NCBI GenBank assembly: GCA_013398955.1
Contig: VWPU01018998.1
Location: forward strand, 22,405 to 86,404
Length of the DNA stretch: 64,000 bases
Reading direction: 5' to 3'
Source of the DNA: Callaeas wilsoni
Taxonomy: Eukaryota; Chordata; Aves; Passeriformes; Callaeidae
Shown: piece by piece, positions 63,620 to 64,000 of the stretch
Numbering within the stretch: the first letter of the stretch is position 1
Layout of the letters: every line of letters begins with the position of its first letter
Translations under genes and position numbers: made by a program
The notes under the pieces: model-generated
Seen by the model: only the letters and a program-made list of their open reading frames with translations
The model's database searches: none
What the model was told of the DNA's origin: nothing

Positions 63620-64000
63620 GTGAACTGAACGCTCATCAGAACGATCACCGAGTTCGTTGAGCAAAACTCCCTTAGAGCCCCCGGCTCTTTAGGAAGTGAC
63701 CCATCTGCAAGGCCTGCTAATAGAGATGCAGAAGCGCGGCTGGCAGCGCCACGGGACCGGGGACAGTAACTAGGTTTGGCTCCCTAGGGCACGGCGACAG
63801 CGCAGGAGTATTTTCCCAGTGCGGGGGGAAGGAGGTTACCGGCAGTAGCAGGAGCTACATTTTAACTGCGTTTAACGCGACCGGTTTCCAACGGCGGCTT
63901 GCGGGCGCGGGCGGCTCCGGGGTGCGCGCACGGCAAGGGGCACCAGCCGGCCCGTGGCTGCGGAGCCCCCGGCCGCGGTGCCCGCCTCCGCGGGGCCGTG
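63620..64000 (-). promoter_or_regulatory. OSBPL8: CpG island, OSBPL8 promoter region (partial)
   Basis: Base composition switches from AT-rich intron to strongly GC- and CpG-rich sequence towards the right edge; the last 100 bases alone contain 18 CpG dinucleotides. This is the expected place for the promoter and first exon of a broadly expressed gene read on the minus strand. No TATA box was seen. The island continues beyond the window, so neither the start site nor possible divergent transcription can be settled here. Confidence 0.8.
63834..63840 (-). other. OSBPL8: Candidate exon 1 splice donor
   Basis: Inside the CpG-rich region the minus strand reads CTACTGCCG/GTAACC, the best donor-like site I see at the island edge. 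It is of only moderate quality. Exon 1 might instead lie outside the window. Confidence 0.3.

Larger units (their letters stand above)
34927..63833 (-). other. OSBPL8: OSBPL8 5' intron region, about 29 kb
   Basis: This is non-coding sequence between the CpG-rich 5' region and the start-codon exon. It holds three CR1 fragments (38165-38784, 40204-40830, 62731-62776), a candidate solo LTR (60197-60481), a 19-bp tandem duplication (44880-44917), homopolymer and simple-sequence tracts, two palindromes near 53.8 kb, and several exon-like segments listed separately. It may be one intron or several if those segments are real 5' exons. No second gene was recognised on either strand. Confidence 0.8.
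1..63840 (-). other. OSBPL8: OSBPL8 gene body, 5' portion (partial)
   Basis: The minus strand carries the 5' part of the gene for oxysterol-binding protein-related protein 8. Seven coding exons with GT-AG borders keep one continuous reading frame of 224 codons, and their product resembles the N-terminus of human ORP8 through the first part of the PH domain. The gene is cut by the left window edge: the next exons (end of PH, ORD lipid-transfer domain, C-terminal transmembrane anchor) were looked for in 1-2604 and not found. The right limit given here is a candidate exon 1 donor inside the CpG-rich region, so the true transcription start is probably further right or outside the window. Identification rests on recalled family sequence, not a database search. 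Confidence 0.93.

Noticed and set aside
1..64000. A bacterial-style defence, CRISPR or biosynthetic system
   Set aside because: The sequence is a vertebrate intron-rich locus; no operon, repeat-spacer array or compact gene cluster is present.

Overview
This window is vertebrate nuclear DNA, most likely from a bird. The evidence is: (i) a multi-exon gene with GT-AG introns spans it; (ii) the recognisable interspersed repeats are CR1 LINE tails of the avian type, including the characteristic 3' end resembling ATTCTATGATTCTATG, plus a short LTR-like block; and (iii) no prokaryotic-style gene packing is present. There are no tRNA, rRNA or CRISPR features.

The one gene I can support is OSBPL8 (ORP8, oxysterol-binding protein-related protein 8), on the minus strand. 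Seven coding exons can be placed to the base by splice sites, by exact codon-phase agreement across every junction, and by recalled similarity to human ORP8. Read 5' to 3' on the minus strand they are 34866-34825 (start codon), 29526-29490, 25740-25606, 8450-8380, 5012-4932, 4104-4003 and 2808-2605. Together they give 672 nt, or 224 codons: the low-complexity N-terminal tail, the lysine-rich segment before the PH domain, and the first part of the PH domain. The rest of the PH domain, the lipid-transfer (ORD) domain and the C-terminal membrane anchor lie beyond position 1.

Layout from high to low coordinates: a CpG-dense promoter region at the right edge (about 63.6-64.0 kb, continuing outside the window); a roughly 29 kb 5' intron containing candidate untranslated or alternative exons, three CR1 fragments and a candidate solo LTR; the start-codon exon with a four-codon upstream ORF; then introns of about 5.3, 3.7, 17.2, 3.4, 0.8 and 1.2 kb separating the remaining coding exons; and finally the beginning of another intron at 1-2604.

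ORP8 is known as an ER-anchored protein at ER-plasma membrane contacts. It exchanges phosphatidylserine for PI4P, with its PH domain docking on plasma-membrane phosphoinositides. The part encoded here is the regulatory and docking end. I found no undescribed multi-gene system. The points most worth a second look concern OSBPL8 transcript structure: upstream ORFs, possible extra 5' exons, a possible alternative N-terminus and a possible poison exon. All of these need RNA evidence, because splice-like pairs also occur by chance in introns of this size.
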